The notes below the pieces were generated by a model. That model saw only the letters and a program-made list of their open reading frames with translations. It made no database searches and was not told the DNA's origin. Of a DNA stretch of 64,000 bases, positions 48,619 to 59,666 are shown piece after piece; positions within the stretch are counted from its first letter, which is position 1, and the number at the start of each line of letters is the position of its first letter. The position numbers and the translations under genes were made by a program. This DNA comes from Melastoma dodecandrum (Eukaryota > Streptophyta > Magnoliopsida > Myrtales > Melastomataceae), in the NCBI GenBank assembly GCA_029817715.1, contig JARUPY010000607.1:4774001-4838000 (forward strand), read 5' to 3'.

Positions 48619-49589
48619 TCAAAAACGCCCATCTCCTATTCCATACTGTCGACAGTCACCGGAGTCCGTTAAGATCTCTTCGGGATCCCCTTCCAGCAAG
48701 ATCTCCTTCATCCGGCATTCCTCCCGGCAGAATGCCTTGACACCTCTGTGAATCGATGCTATGTGAATCAATATAATGGAGACATGCAAGAGATAACATG
48801 ACGAGAAGATGAAACCGACCTGTACATGTAGATGTCTTTGCCGTCTTCCAGGGGCTTCTTGCATGCGTAACATGTTCGCAAGAAACCATCGAGAGGGTCT
48901 AAACCATGGTTTATCTCTTCAACCTGCTCAGCAATGGTCTTGCTGACGGTGTCGTTAAGGTGGCATTCCAGAACACAGTCATCGTATAAATGAGTAGTCG
49001 TTGTGGTGGCACCAGGACCATGTGTGATCACACAGGTATAGTCCTCCGACAGCTCTATATCACTCCCCTGAAGGTGACCTGCGGATCCTTCGACAGTGAA
49101 AAGGGAGCCACCTCCCGTATCTTTTCTGATCGTTGGAGGACAATATTTGAGCGAGTAATAATCGGCAGAACAGGACAGGAAGTTCCTGAATTGGTCAGCT
49201 CCGATCCGGATTTCCCCAATTTCAAAGACAACACTTGAGTTGCTCTGGCGAAGAGACGATCCATCTCGGTCCTGGGGAATGCTAACAGCAACAGAATCCT
49301 TATTCCTCCACTTGGGTGCAAAGACGATACTCTTGCCACGAGAATATCCAACCGTCCCACCGAACAAGTTCCTCGCATCATCATCATCATCGGGATTATC
49401 CATGATGATGCTCCTCAGCCCGGCCTTCACACAATCCCAGCTGTTCTGTCGTGGGGGTCTATCACAAGGGTACCTTAATGCGTCACGCAACCTCGGGAAC
49501 ATCATTAAGTCCAGGGGAGACGTCGGGCTGTCGATCGAACCCACATCACACAGCCACTTTGAATTCGAGCCCATGAAAATTCGTGGCAT
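48619..49589 (-). CDS. FLZ-type zinc finger protein (DUF581), two exons
   Basis: Exons 48820-49589 and 48619-48745 join in phase (TAC AG|A GGT) to 298 residues. The C terminus holds the FLZ domain: FLRTCYACKKPLEDGKDIYM, then YRGVKAFCREECR, with the paired Cys-x2-Cys and Cys-x3-Cys and the phrase typical of the family. FLZ proteins are plant-specific adaptors that bind the SnRK1 kinase in energy signalling. The N-terminal ~230 residues are Ser/Asp-rich and poorly conserved in the family. The ATG at 49589 (MPRIFMGSNSKWLC) is the first in frame; the upstream frame is open back to a TAG near 49640 but has no ATG. The domain is split by the intron just after YMYR. Confidence 0.82.
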
Positions 49590-50318
49590 GCCGGACCCAG
49601 AACCGGCACCGCACCGCTCGCCCAGGTGATCGCACTAGGGTCGGGATTCCAAATCAAGCTTCACCATCAGGCCTTGACCCATATTTCTTTACCTTCCTGG
49701 GAACAGACACACAAACCTTATGTCTTTCATTACATTCGGGTGTACTGTGCAATAAATCAGTCCCCCACAAAGATCAGACAAAATCTCCCCTCTCCTCTCC
49801 CTTTAACCCCATTCATAAAACCCAGATACGATTACGACGATCACACCCAAAAGAAAAAGGAGAAAAAAACAACATCAAATGAAAAAGATCATCACCCTTT
49901 ATTTTTCTTTTTCCCTCTTACAACATCAATCAACAACACCCACTCAGAATAATCTGTCATATATCTTTATTGAGTTTGGAAACAAAAACGCATGTTCATA
50001 CCAGGTCAATAAACAAATGCGTTAAAAGCATCCAAAATCAAGAAATAATATGAAAAGGAAAGAGCTGAGGGGAAGTTTCTGTTACTCCTCTCCGGTTCTT
50101 TGGATTCTGGGAAACTCTGAACAATCAAAACTCCAGTTTGGAACAAGAAGACCCAGGAAACAGTTCCCCACCAACCACCACAAGAACCACCAGAGTTGAA
50201 CAAGGAGAGAAGTGAGGAGTAAAGGGAAAGTACTTACGACGGAAGAAAAGGCCACACCTTACCTCCCCTCCCCCCCAAAACACAAACACGGACACAAAGC
50301 ACACGCATTCATCACTCT

Positions 50319-50332
50319 CTCTATATATATAG
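50319..50332 (-). promoter_or_regulatory. Candidate TATA box of the FLZ gene
   Basis: ctatatatatagag on the minus strand lies about 730 bp upstream of the FLZ start codon, preceded by a CT-rich leader. If it is used, the 5' UTR is long and may contain an intron. This rests on sequence likeness only. Confidence 0.35.
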
Positions 50333-51357
50333 ATGAGGGTCTTTGTCAAATGTGTTCAGCTGGAAAGCTTTGTCGGAACAACCCCCAACCCCAAAACTAA
50401 AAAAGTTTTTGGGATTTAATTTTTTATTTAAAGAGTTAACCCTTATGAATTACAAAGCATATATATGATAAGACTATTTAAATCGTGTTAAAGATTTTGT
50501 TTCAAAGTTATCCAGTATTTAAATAATTAAATAACCGAGGGAGACATCATCATCGGAGTTGGTGGGTGTGTCTCCTGACGGACGAGGTGGTAAAAGAGAA
50601 AATGGTTTAACATTTTAAAAAAAGTTATTTACCTTTTCCTTTTCCTTTTAAAACATTAATAGGGATTTAAAAAATCATTAAAAATGATCCGGGAATATAA
50701 TATATTCAATAATAATAATAATAAATGAGTGATCCCACCGACAGGCAGAGTTTGGTCTGGGTTTGTGTTTTGTCTTATTAACTGGTCCGAAGCGTGTGGG
50801 GTGGCGGGGGGTTGGACTGGGACTTGCTTTTTTGCTGCTACAATGCGCTGAAGGTCTCTTTTTTTTTTAATTAATACATTAATTATTACTCTACCTTACT
50901 TTACCTTTTATTTGACACGATTTCCTTCAATAAATTTTAAAATAAATACAATCCGCAATTAGTTAATCTGAATTAATCTGCTTCTCTGCTTCCTGTCGTG
51001 ATGGATGTAGGTAGGGATGTTTTGTTATCGTAGTTGAGTCTCATTTGCCGGCCGTGTTTTAAGAATGCCTGCCCTTAACGTACGACTTTAACAAGTCTCC
51101 GGAATGAACAAACTCCCCCCCACCCACCGGTTACTAAAACAAATACTACTGCTGCTAAGTATTCTAAGCCATTGCGAGCACGTTTGCACACGTCGATCGT
51201 GTTCGTCGGCCCGTTTCTGGATGTTCCTACGTGTCTTTGTTTCCCATGAACAGAGGGAGTTTGTTCATGCGACCCACAAATGGTTTGTCGCCTCCGCTTC
51301 TACCTTCCTCCGTGGCCGCTCCATGACTAAAACAAATGCACAGTAACTTTTGCCTGG
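50333..51357. other. Intergenic DNA with no recognised gene
   Basis: Mostly A/T-rich DNA between the divergent FLZ promoter and the 3' end of the K+ channel gene. I see no coding motif or repeat. Confidence 0.5.
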
Positions 51358-53846
51358 TCAGTTGTGGAAATACATTGTTGTAGACGTTGCCAAAAGTTCG
51401 TCCAAGGAATAGGCCTGCGGCGTATGTATGCATGCATGTATGTATGTATATATATCAGCTGACCTGTGTTTCGTTGAATCCTTGTCGGGATGATATTTGG
51501 GAATTCATCGCAGCCGAGCTGGGTTCTTCTCCCAGAAACCTCTGCGTGAGATATCTCGTGAATTCAGAAACAAACCCTGGAAAATGAATGCTGATGTGAG
51601 AATCACGAGTTGGCAGGCTCGTTGATATCATTGGTTATCGCCAATAAGCAGATTGATCTTCCCATCTCATTGTTCGGGCGCTTACCGCTGTTGTTTGTGT
51701 CTTGCTGTTGGAGAGTGGACAGGATTTGCTAGGAAAAGGCAAGGAACGTGAAGTCAGACCAAAGAGTTTCTACTGGGAAAATCGAATGTTTCGATGTTAC
51801 CTGTACACTCTGATCTACTCGGGATATTTCGCTTATCGTCTCCTGCTGCAATTTCTGGAGATACTGGTCCAACAGAAGACAGGCACTGGTGATCAGTTGC
51901 ACGTTATCATGTCTCGGTAAGGAAGTTCATACTACACCTGAAGGAAGTTGGAGCAGATGATCTTCCAATCTTCGGGATGCATTTGCATAATTCGCTTGAA
52001 ATCATGAGAGCCGAACCGAATTACCCGAGAAAGCTTTTTAGTTCTCACTGTAAAAGGCTGAGGAATATTAAACAGAATCCCAATTTCTCCAACCATCACA
52101 TTTGGCTCGTCGACAAGCCCTGTCTGCACAAAGCTGCTGATTAAGTCAGCAAATACCCTCATGACTCCAATCACGTCAGAGATTACTTCCTGCGAAGATG
52201 ATGAAATTTATCAGGATGACTCAGACAAGAACATCGTGTGTATTAATGAATCAAAGCGGCGTGTAAGCCATACCACTTCCCCAGATGTCACTATGTAGAA
52301 ATCCGTTGGAGTTTCAACCTGGGAGATGATCTCAAAATCCAAAGGGAAACAGTTGGCTTTCATTTCCGAAACCTATTAAGATGAGACACGTTTAGCGGAC
52401 AATTTGCTATATGTCATTGGTAATACTACGACAGGAATTGGGACTTACCATTTGAACAATGAGCCTCTCCGAGACACCCTTGAACAAGTAAGCCTGCTCC
52501 ATGGCTTTCCCAAAGAGATGTAGCGCAATGCTGGATCGTAAGGTCTTTGGCAGGCTTTCCATCACTTCTTCCCTCTGTAATTCGTCCTTCCTGAGTTTGA
52601 GCTCCATGTACGCCAACACTCGTTTCCTCAGGTCTTCTGGGAGTTGGTTCCCGCTCACGAACTGTGAAATCCCATTCATATCATCCCTATGGTTGGAAGT
52701 CCTGGCAATGCGGCGGACGAACAGATCTGACAAGTTCCCCGTCAAATATGAGCCAAGGGCTATGTTGAATACCATGTAAACAATGCTGACTACTTTCTCC
52801 ATTGTGTTCACAGCGTGGAGATCGCCGTATCCAACTGTGGTTAGCGTCACCGTTGACCAGTACAGGGAATAGGTGTACCCTAGCCATATGCTTCTTTTCT
52901 CAAAATCTTTGATCTGGCTCCCGATCCACGTGTTTTCCGGGGTTTGAGAAATGGTGGCGATCCAGAAGTAGAGACAACCGGCAAAGTGCACCATGAGAAA
53001 AGTCACCTGCCAAGACATTCAAGGGTGAGAGGATGAACACTTGGGTCATCTTACCAAAGTGTTTGTAAAGTGTGAGCACCAAATACTTACAGAGATGAAT
53101 TTGCAGCATCGCGTCATGATGTAACTAATGCAGGTGTTTTTCTCTAGCCTGAATCGATAACATTAGCAGATGATGTCGAAGTGTTCGGGAAATATTTCGA
53201 TGATGTATTTCCAATTGCAGTGCTACTGTAATTTGTACCTTGACAAGAATTCACTAACCCTCCAGAGTTTGCATAGTCGAAGCAAATAAAAGAGCCCAGT
53301 GATTCCCCGGTGACGTTGCCTCCCAGTGAAGAGCAGAAACGGAACAATCGAGATTATGTCCATGAAAATGTATTTACTCTTTAGATACCTACAGGATTTG
53401 ACTGCACATAAATGAATAAGTCTCGACAGAAATTTTACGAAATTGTGAGGTCGTGTACATACCTCACCGAAATGACCTTGAAATCAGTTACAAGTTCGCC
53501 CGTTGACTCATCATGGTAGGCCACAAAGAACGTAACAATGAAATCTAAAGTGAAAGCCAAATCAGCGAGAACGTCAACAAACTTGAGAGGCCCTGTGGCG
53601 GCTTTCCGGAACACCAGTTCAAAGGTCGTTGCCCAAGCAGAGTACATCACTAATATCATCAAAATGATCTGCCACGCCCTGCAACAGGCAGCCGCCTCGA
53701 TATTCCGTTTGATCAGGTAAAATTAAAGGATGCCATATAAACTACCTGTATCGAAGGTCACTGGGAGAAATAATCGGTTTTGAAATATTGGCGATTGTTC
53801 TTTCTAGAAACAGCAAAGGAGTCCGGACCGTCGCTTCTGTCGACAT
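51358..53846 (-). CDS. Plant Shaker-family potassium channel, 11 exons
   Basis: The exons, 5' to 3', are 53746-53846, 53463-53678, 53239-53388, 53091-53148, 52449-53006, 52274-52372, 51938-52189, 51801-51863, 51686-51728, 51464-51576 and 51358-51414. They join in phase with GT-AG sites to 569 residues with no stop. Features: membrane segments S1-S2 (IILMILVMYSAWATTFELVF), an S4 with few basic residues (LLRLCKLWRVSEFLSR), a pore helix and the selectivity filter TTVGYGDLHAVNT, S6, a C-linker (LPEDLRKRVLAYMELKLRKD), and a cyclic-nucleotide-binding-like domain (TPTDFYIVTSGEV, GEIGILFNIPQPFTVRT). The filter marks it as K+-selective. No ankyrin repeats and no clear KHA domain follow, unlike AKT or SKOR. 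It could be a KAT/KC1-type subunit; this is a guess. An upstream 5' UTR exon probably lies near 54090-54200. Confidence 0.85.
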
Positions 53847-54347
53847 CTTCAAGCAGACCTCGTTGCTTCATCGCGGACATAGCAAGATCCCCAAATCATT
53901 CATCAAATAAAAAGAAACAGAACATCGCATAATCAAGAAACTCATATAAAAACATGCATTTTAAATTCAATCTAGCATCTTCACCAGTGATTCCGCTAAA
54001 ATCGCGAGTGCATTCAGCTTTCGATTTCAGAGTCGCACTACAGATGCAAAAGGAGTTCTAGTACACTGCTTGAAGAAGATACTTACCTCGATTTCGACAC
54101 GCCGGAGCTGGCCGTATTGTCCGCTGTGGGGCGCTGCACTTCTTGCCAGTGGCCAAACGAATGCACTACCAAGAATCTGAGAGTTCGCGACGGATTCTTA
54201 TAACGAAGATGAAGATGACGAAGACGTTAAGAACGAACTCACGTTGTTCCGTCTTTGAACTTTATATTCTTTCTTTTGTGGACTAAATTGAAACAACCAC
54301 AAAAAAATGAGGACTTAGTTATAATTATACGGGTGAGATATTTTGCG
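53847..54347. other. 5' region of the K+ channel gene and divergent promoter
   Basis: A block at about 54090-54240 ends on the minus strand in a good donor (ATCGAG|GTAAGT) and lacks a usable start, so it is probably the non-coding first exon of the channel gene. The rest is the promoter space shared with the plus-strand gene at 54417. Confidence 0.5.
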
Positions 54348-54355
54348 TATAAATA
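54348..54355 (+). promoter_or_regulatory. Candidate TATA box of the small coiled-coil gene
   Basis: tataaata lies 69 bases before the ATG at 54417 and only 33 before the ATG at 54381. If it sets the transcription start at about 54380, the 54417 start codon is the more likely one. Confidence 0.5.
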
Positions 54356-54416
54356 GCTGGGGGACATTCGGAAGTTGCAAATGTTACTGATTCCGATCGC
54401 GTTGCATCAGCAGTCG

Positions 54417-55655
54417 ATGGGGCCCGTACTGGCTCTGACGGAGGCCGCGGACATTCCGCAGCCTGAGGCAGACTCGCATCTTTTGTCGCTCGTCTACGGT
54501 TTGTGCCTTCGCTTTTCGGATTCTTCATTGTCGATCTGCCTGAGGAAGGGATCTGTTTTGTGTTTAGGCTCGCTTGTGTGATTCGCTCGTGATGGTTAGC
54601 CGGTCAGTTATTTTGAGGGAGTAATCTGAAGTTTGGAGCTGAGGTTGAACCGGTTATTGGTTGTTGATTTGTTCGGTTGTTGTTGTGCTGTTCAAATGAG
54701 TTTGGTTGATGATCACATGTTGATTGCCGCTGCGTGGTCTGTTTAGTGTTTACATCTTGCTTGTACGATTCGCTGGTGATGATTAGTTGGAAAATTTCAT
54801 TGAGCGAGTTTTCCGTAGTTTTGGAACCAAGACTGCACTGCCTATTGGTTGTTGGTTTGCTCAGGGATTTGTGCAGTTTGAACTTCTCTGTTAAAATGAG
54901 TTCGGTTGATGGTCGCATGCTGATCGCTTCTGCTCAGTCTGCTATGTGTTTACATCTTGCTTGTATGATTTGCTGGTGATTATCAGTCGTCCTGTCGGTT
55001 TGTTGAATGAGTAAGCTGAAGTTCTGGAACCGAAAGCGAACAGGCCAGTGGTTGTTGATTTGCTCCGTGCCGGCAGCAGTTTTCAATTTTCTGTTCGTAG
55101 AAGGTTGGTTGGTGATTTGTGTGTTGATGCTGCTGCTTTATCTGTTTCACGCTTACGTCTTGACTGTGGGTCTTTCTGGGGATGGGCATCCTGTTTTTTT
55201 TTTATTGAGTAAGCCAGAGTTTGGAACTGGGACTGAACTAGCCAAGGTTGTGATTTGCTCAGTGATTGCTGCATATTGGATTTTTTCTGTTGGAATGAGG
55301 TGGTTGATGATTATTGATTGATTTTGTTGCCGCAGAAATGTCGCAGCAGGTGCAGACTGTGATGGAGAACATGCTTAAGATGATCAAGTGAGAGACTTCC
55401 TTTGTTTTCACTGTGAACAATGACTTCTGCAGTTCCTATGGTTGATGCTCTAGGTGTTTCATCAGAGTAAATATAGTTAATGTGACCCCGTGAACCTCGA
55501 TTTGCAGTGAGATTGAACAAAACTCTACAGGAATCAATGAAGATTTAGAAAAATGCAGAGAAAGTGCTCTTGAGCGGAAGAAAGGCCTTGAGGAACAGAA
55601 GGATCGATTTCAGAAAGCTGCTTTTGCCGTCATCGACATGCTTAACCCTGAATAA
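54417..55655 (+). CDS. Small coiled-coil protein, three exons
   Basis: Exons 54417-54498, 55336-55387 and 55508-55655 join in phase (TAC G|AA ATG; ATC AA|T GAG) to 93 residues: MGPVLALTEAADIPQPEADS, then HLLSLVYEMSQQVQTVMENM, and a heptad-like helix (ALERKKGLEEQKDRFQKAAF) ending VIDMLNPE. Using the ATG at 54381 would add 12 residues. I recognise it as a small conserved plant protein, with some likeness to BLOC-1-type coiled-coil subunits, but I cannot assign a function. The 837-bp first intron contains a diverged tandem repeat. Confidence 0.7.
54575..55180. repeat. Diverged ~190-bp tandem repeat inside intron 1
   Basis: The phrase gattcgctggtgatgattag, with changes, recurs at about 54580, 54768 and 54966. 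Each is followed by a gtttggaacc-like block, a ggttgttgatttgctc-like block and a gtttacatcttgcttgta-like block. A fourth, more diverged copy ends near 55180. Confidence 0.7.
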
Positions 55656-56553
55656 TCAGCTGTGAGCATGATTCCATAATCATATCACAAGGATGTTATA
55701 TTGTGAATATTCAGGATGAAAATCCATTTGGAATGAGAAGATTGTCACATGCTGAGAGTAATTTGTTAGGCAACCATCTGAAATTGGATGGGTAAAGAGA
55801 TATACGCGTAGGTACTTGGTCCGCATGTCTTCAAGTTCTGACTCGCCAACCATGAGGATTTTTATTCCCCTCACGCTAACTCTTTCCTCTGCCTGTGCAC
55901 ATACACGAGTCTATTTTTTTTTTTTTTTTTGGTTAAGGTAATTTCATCTTTGCTGTGGCTACATTGATCATGTCAATGGGATGCTATTTTGGAAAGGCGA
56001 TTGCTTCTTTTTCAAATACTACACATGTTGCGACATTTTTCTAGTTGAATAAGGAGAGCGCCTGCTATTTCAAAGAGATCTTTTGTTTTGAGTCAATCAG
56101 ATGTATCAACTTACCATTTCCTTATGCGAAACATATGCCTGGATGATGTCCACGAATGTTCCTGGACAGGCTTCTGGTAAGATTGAACCTTTGATTCGAC
56201 TGTTTCAGGCGAAGAATCAGCCTAGGTGCGGAAGATGTCGCGGAGTGATTGCCACTAATCAAAGTCCCGGATGAGCTGGGGGTAAAACTGGATTGGTCAT
56301 GGTTTTGATAAAATGTTCGACGAAACCTTTCAGTTGTACACAGCACGTGAAGCATGATGTTAAGAGCCTCTCTTTCCCTCCACTTCCGAGGCACGTACTT
56401 CTCCCAAATCTTACTGCCGTTAAGTTTACTATTGATCACTACACGGAGCATGCGTGTCTGATCCAAAAGCTTCTTCCAAGTGTTGTCTGATGTATAATAC
56501 TGAGTAGTTTCACCAGGAGTAATAACATAATTTCGTTGACCCAATATGAAGAC
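55656..56553. other. Spacer with one unexplained minus-strand open frame
   Basis: An open frame of about 140 codons runs on the minus strand from 56541 to 56122 (it includes TWKKLLDQTRMLRVVI and KIWEKYVPRKWRER). It opens with TTG, its first ATG lies some 30 codons in, and I recognise no family. It may be an exon of an unannotated minus-strand gene or chance. A T-run lies at 55914-55931. The first ~200 bp should be the 3' UTR of the small coiled-coil gene. Confidence 0.4.
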
Positions 56554-56621
56554 GTCCGGATGGCCGAGCTGTCTTAGGCGGCAGAGGGCGTGGGGGGTTC
56601 AATTCCCCCTACTTTCTGGCA
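56554..56621 (+). pseudogene. tRNA-Leu-like remnant lacking the anticodon arm
   Basis: gtccggatggccgagctgtc matches the 5' half of plant tRNA-Leu, and gggcgtggggggttcaattc followed by ccc...tctggca matches its T arm and 3' end. Both internal promoter boxes are present (A box near 56561-56571, B box ggttcaattcc at 56596-56606). The anticodon arm and long variable arm, expected between, are missing, and the two acceptor ends pair poorly. The 68-base unit therefore cannot be a working tRNA. It stands 231 bp upstream of the next gene's start codon. Confidence 0.7.
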
Positions 56622-56851
56622 ATTTATTTTTATCAATTGTCAACTACCAGGCCGGGCCCATTAAATTACCGAAAAGCCCATGGGCCCAGTTTCCCGACGC
56701 TTCCTCTTCCACCGTCGCTAAAATTACCCAGTCCGGCATTTATCTCACTACTTACATTTTTCTTTCCCATGTTCGCCGTTTCCATCTGTTCTCCGTGCGG
56801 TCGTTATTTCTCGGATTCGATTGGATTTTCTCGGAGTATTACGCCGTCGCC

Positions 56852-58573
56852 ATGTCGTCGGTCAGCAGCAGGGAAGCTCGGCGGAGAAAGATCAAGGAGA
56901 GAAGCTCCGACCGTCTCGCTCTCATCACCGGCCGGATCCAGACCCTGCCCCCCTCCGCAGATTCGTCTCCGCGTTCCGTCGATGGTATTTCCGCCTCTCC
57001 CCCTTTGATTTCTTCTAGAAGCAGGTTCAATCGTGCCGAGTCGAGCGAGACTTAGGGTTGAGTGATTCTTGGAGATCGATTGGAGTTGATTTAGCCTTGT
57101 AAGGTTAAGCTGCCTCAGTTGAAGATTTGTCCCGTAGATTGGTTTTCTGATGGTTGGGGGTTCGCCTGGGTGGGGGTGTGCTGGAATTTTTTACCCGTGT
57201 TAGTTGTGGAGTTGTGCAAATTTCTTGGCGTTATAAAAGTTGAGATAACTCTGTTTGTTTAATTTTTTCTGATTGATGGTTTGAGAAGGCCACTGCGTCT
57301 TCATCTTCTGATGTTACCATTTCTTTGTTGGATAACGATGCACACTGATAGCCCAGTAGATGAGGATTCCATATTTATGATGCCTGCAGAACTCATTAGG
57401 AGGATGTTTTGATTTTACCAAATGGTATATCAAAGTTGAAGGTTTAAATATTGGCCTTGATTTAGAAGCTCAAGTGGATCGCGTTGTTGATTGTGGGTCC
57501 CCCATTGTTGTCTGGCTGCAGTTTCTGCTAGCAAAGTAAACAAGGTTTCTACAGCTACGTTACTCAGAGACAACCGCGTTGGAGATTTTATTGACATTTG
57601 TGTTAACCCCAGTCAAGATAATCCAGAATCTCCCTTTCAGAAGAGTCAGACAGACCAGGAATGTAAAGATGAGGCCCTGATCTTACAGGTTAATGATGCT
57701 CAAAAGTCTTCATTATCATCCCCCACGAGTCAAGAAGTATCCGATCCAGTTTTACATGAAGAGCCGCGATTCTTGGAGCGGAATGATGATCCAGAGCCTT
57801 CATTATCATCTCATTTGAGCAGAGAAGTATCTCACCCTGTCGGACATTCAGAGTCACCAATCTTGGAGAGGAATGATGATATAGAGCCTTCACTATCATC
57901 ACCCAGTAGAGAAGTATCTCGCCCTGTCCTACATTCAGAGCTGCCAATCTTGGAGCAGAATGATGATCTAGAGCCTTCGCTATCATCGCCCTTGAGTACA
58001 GAAGTATATCACCCTGTCCTACATTCAGAGCCACCAATCTTGGAGCTAAATACTGATCCGGAGCCTTTGTTGACCTCCCCCGTGAGTCGAGAAGTACCCC
58101 ATCCTGTTTTACCTGTTGAGCCACCCAAGAGCTGGTTGCAGGATCAGCTTAAATCCTTCTCATTCAGTCCATATGAACTTCGTTCTGCAGTCGACCACAC
58201 CGCGAGTGCCCGGTTGCTATGTTCTGTTTTGGTGGCTGTCCTGGTCATCTTATCATACATTGGTTTCCCCCTAATCGGCGGCAAAGTCATCAGATCCGTG
58301 TTGATGTTTAGGCCATTATATTTGGTTTTGCTCACAAATATATCGCTCATCGTTGCACAGATGATTCTGACCCAGCAGTTGGAGATTGTGAGGTCTGTGA
58401 ATGGGGAAGGCAAGAGCCATCCGGGCACCGGCAGTGACTGGGTCAATCAGACAGGGAACAACTTGGAGCTGGGATTCCTGTTGATGAAGATGATGGATGC
58501 AGTGATAATGGAGTGCAGTGTGTATTCAGCAATCGTAGTTTGTGGTTTGAGCCTTGCTCGTCTGTTTACATAG
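56852..58573 (+). CDS. GET-pathway ER receptor, G1IP/GET2-like, two exons
   Basis: Exons 56852-56984 and 57522-58573 join in phase (GAT G|TT TCT) to 394 residues. The N terminus has the basic motif REARRRKIKERSSDRLALIT, the cytosolic feature by which GET2, CAML and plant G1IP bind the GET3 ATPase carrying tail-anchored proteins. A long acidic linker with a 30-residue repeat follows, and then a C-terminal membrane region of about three segments (LLCSVLVAVLVILSYIGFPL, SVLMFRPLYLVLLTNISLIV, VIMECSVYSAIVVCGLSLAR). This is the layout of the receptor that partners GET1 in the ER membrane. The call rests on the N-terminal motif plus the topology. The start is the first ATG of the open frame; the tRNA-Leu remnant lies just upstream. 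Confidence 0.68.
57712..58128 (+). repeat. 90-bp coding minisatellite in the GET2-like gene
   Basis: Four and a half copies of a 30-codon unit (LSREVSHPVLHSEPPILERN, then DDPEPSLSSP) follow each other in frame. The third copy is one codon shorter. The repeat keeps the linker acidic and open. Confidence 0.85.
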
Positions 58574-58787
58574 CAACAACATTATATATCTGGATACATT
58601 GGAGGAATGATTATGGGTGACATACTGGTGGGCGGGTGGGAGTTCCTCTTGTAGTTGTACCTTTTTGCATCCCTAGATGATGTTCCCTTTTTCCTTTAGG
58701 GAATGTTGATGTATACAGTTGCTATACGCTTTGGCAAATTGGAATGTGCCCTGAAGGAGCTCTTGACCACAGTCGTTTTGTTCCGAT

Positions 58788-58797
58788 GTTGTTAGCC
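58788..58797. repeat. Target-site copy, left of the composite element
   Basis: gttgttagcc directly precedes the first terminal repeat at 58798. The same ten bases follow the last terminal repeat at 61198-61207. Ten bases is within the Mutator range. Confidence 0.9.
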
Positions 58798-59666
58798 GAG
58801 TTTTGTACGGAAATACGGTTAGTTTTAAAAAAAATTTGCGAAATACGGTCTCAGTTTCGTAAAATACGGTTTTACCGTCGATGGGGCGCGTTTTGAAAAC
58901 GCGTCCTCCGATTTATAAAGAGGGCGCGTTTTCGTGCCGAAGGAAGGGGCGGGTTTTGAAAACCCGCCCCTATGCGAGATGGGAAAATGACATGAGGGCG
59001 CGGTCTCAAAACGCGCCCTCATGCCCGCCCCTTAAACACTTGGAGAAAATTCTCCCAAGTATCGGAATGACGGGTGGGGAGGAGGGGGGTTGAGGGGGGG
59101 GGGGCGGGTTTTGAAACCCGCCCCTTGAGGGCGGTTGAGTGGGGGCGGGTCTTCAAAAACCCGCCCCTTGAGGGGACTCGCCCCCCCCCTCAATCCCCCT
59201 CAGTCGCCCCCCCTTCAACCCCTCCTTCAAGGGGCGAGTCCCCTCACCCGCTCCCCCACTCAACCCCCTCAAGGGGCGGGTTTTGAAGACCCGTCCCCCC
59301 TGAACCCCCCTCAAGGGGCGGGTTTTGAAAACCCGCCCCCCCCTCAACCCCCTCCTCCCCACCCGTCATTCCGATACTTGGGAGAATTTTCTCCAAGTAT
59401 CTAAGGGGCGGGTTTTGAAAACCCGCCACTGGCATGAGGGCGCATGCGCCCTCATGCCATTTTCTCATCTCGCATAGGGGCGGGTTTTCAAAACCCGCCC
59501 CTTCCTTTGGCACGCCGGGGGGCGCGTTTTGAAAACGCGCCGTCTTTATAAATCGGAGGACGCGTTTTCAAAACGTGCCCCATCAACGGTAAAATCGTAT
59601 TTTACGAAATTGGGACCGTATTTCACCAACTTTTTTAAAAACTAACCGTATTTCCGTACAAAACTC
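58798..59666. mobile_element. Foldback element 1
   Basis: It is 869 bp and nearly symmetrical about its centre (about 59225): terminal repeat, palindromes with GGGCGCGTTTT and GGGCGGGTTTT arms, the block cttggagaaaattctcccaa (59039) with its inverse at about 59380-59400, and G-rich turning to C-rich runs. Single strands would fold into a giant hairpin with side hairpins. Open frames inside are compositional. Confidence 0.88.

Noticed and set aside
56122..56544. 140-codon minus-strand open frame
   Set aside because: It opens with TTG, no family is recognised and no partner exons were found; kept only as a note in the spacer entry.
56554..56621. Functional tRNA-Leu gene
   Set aside because: The anticodon arm and variable arm are absent and acceptor pairing is poor, so it is listed as a remnant.
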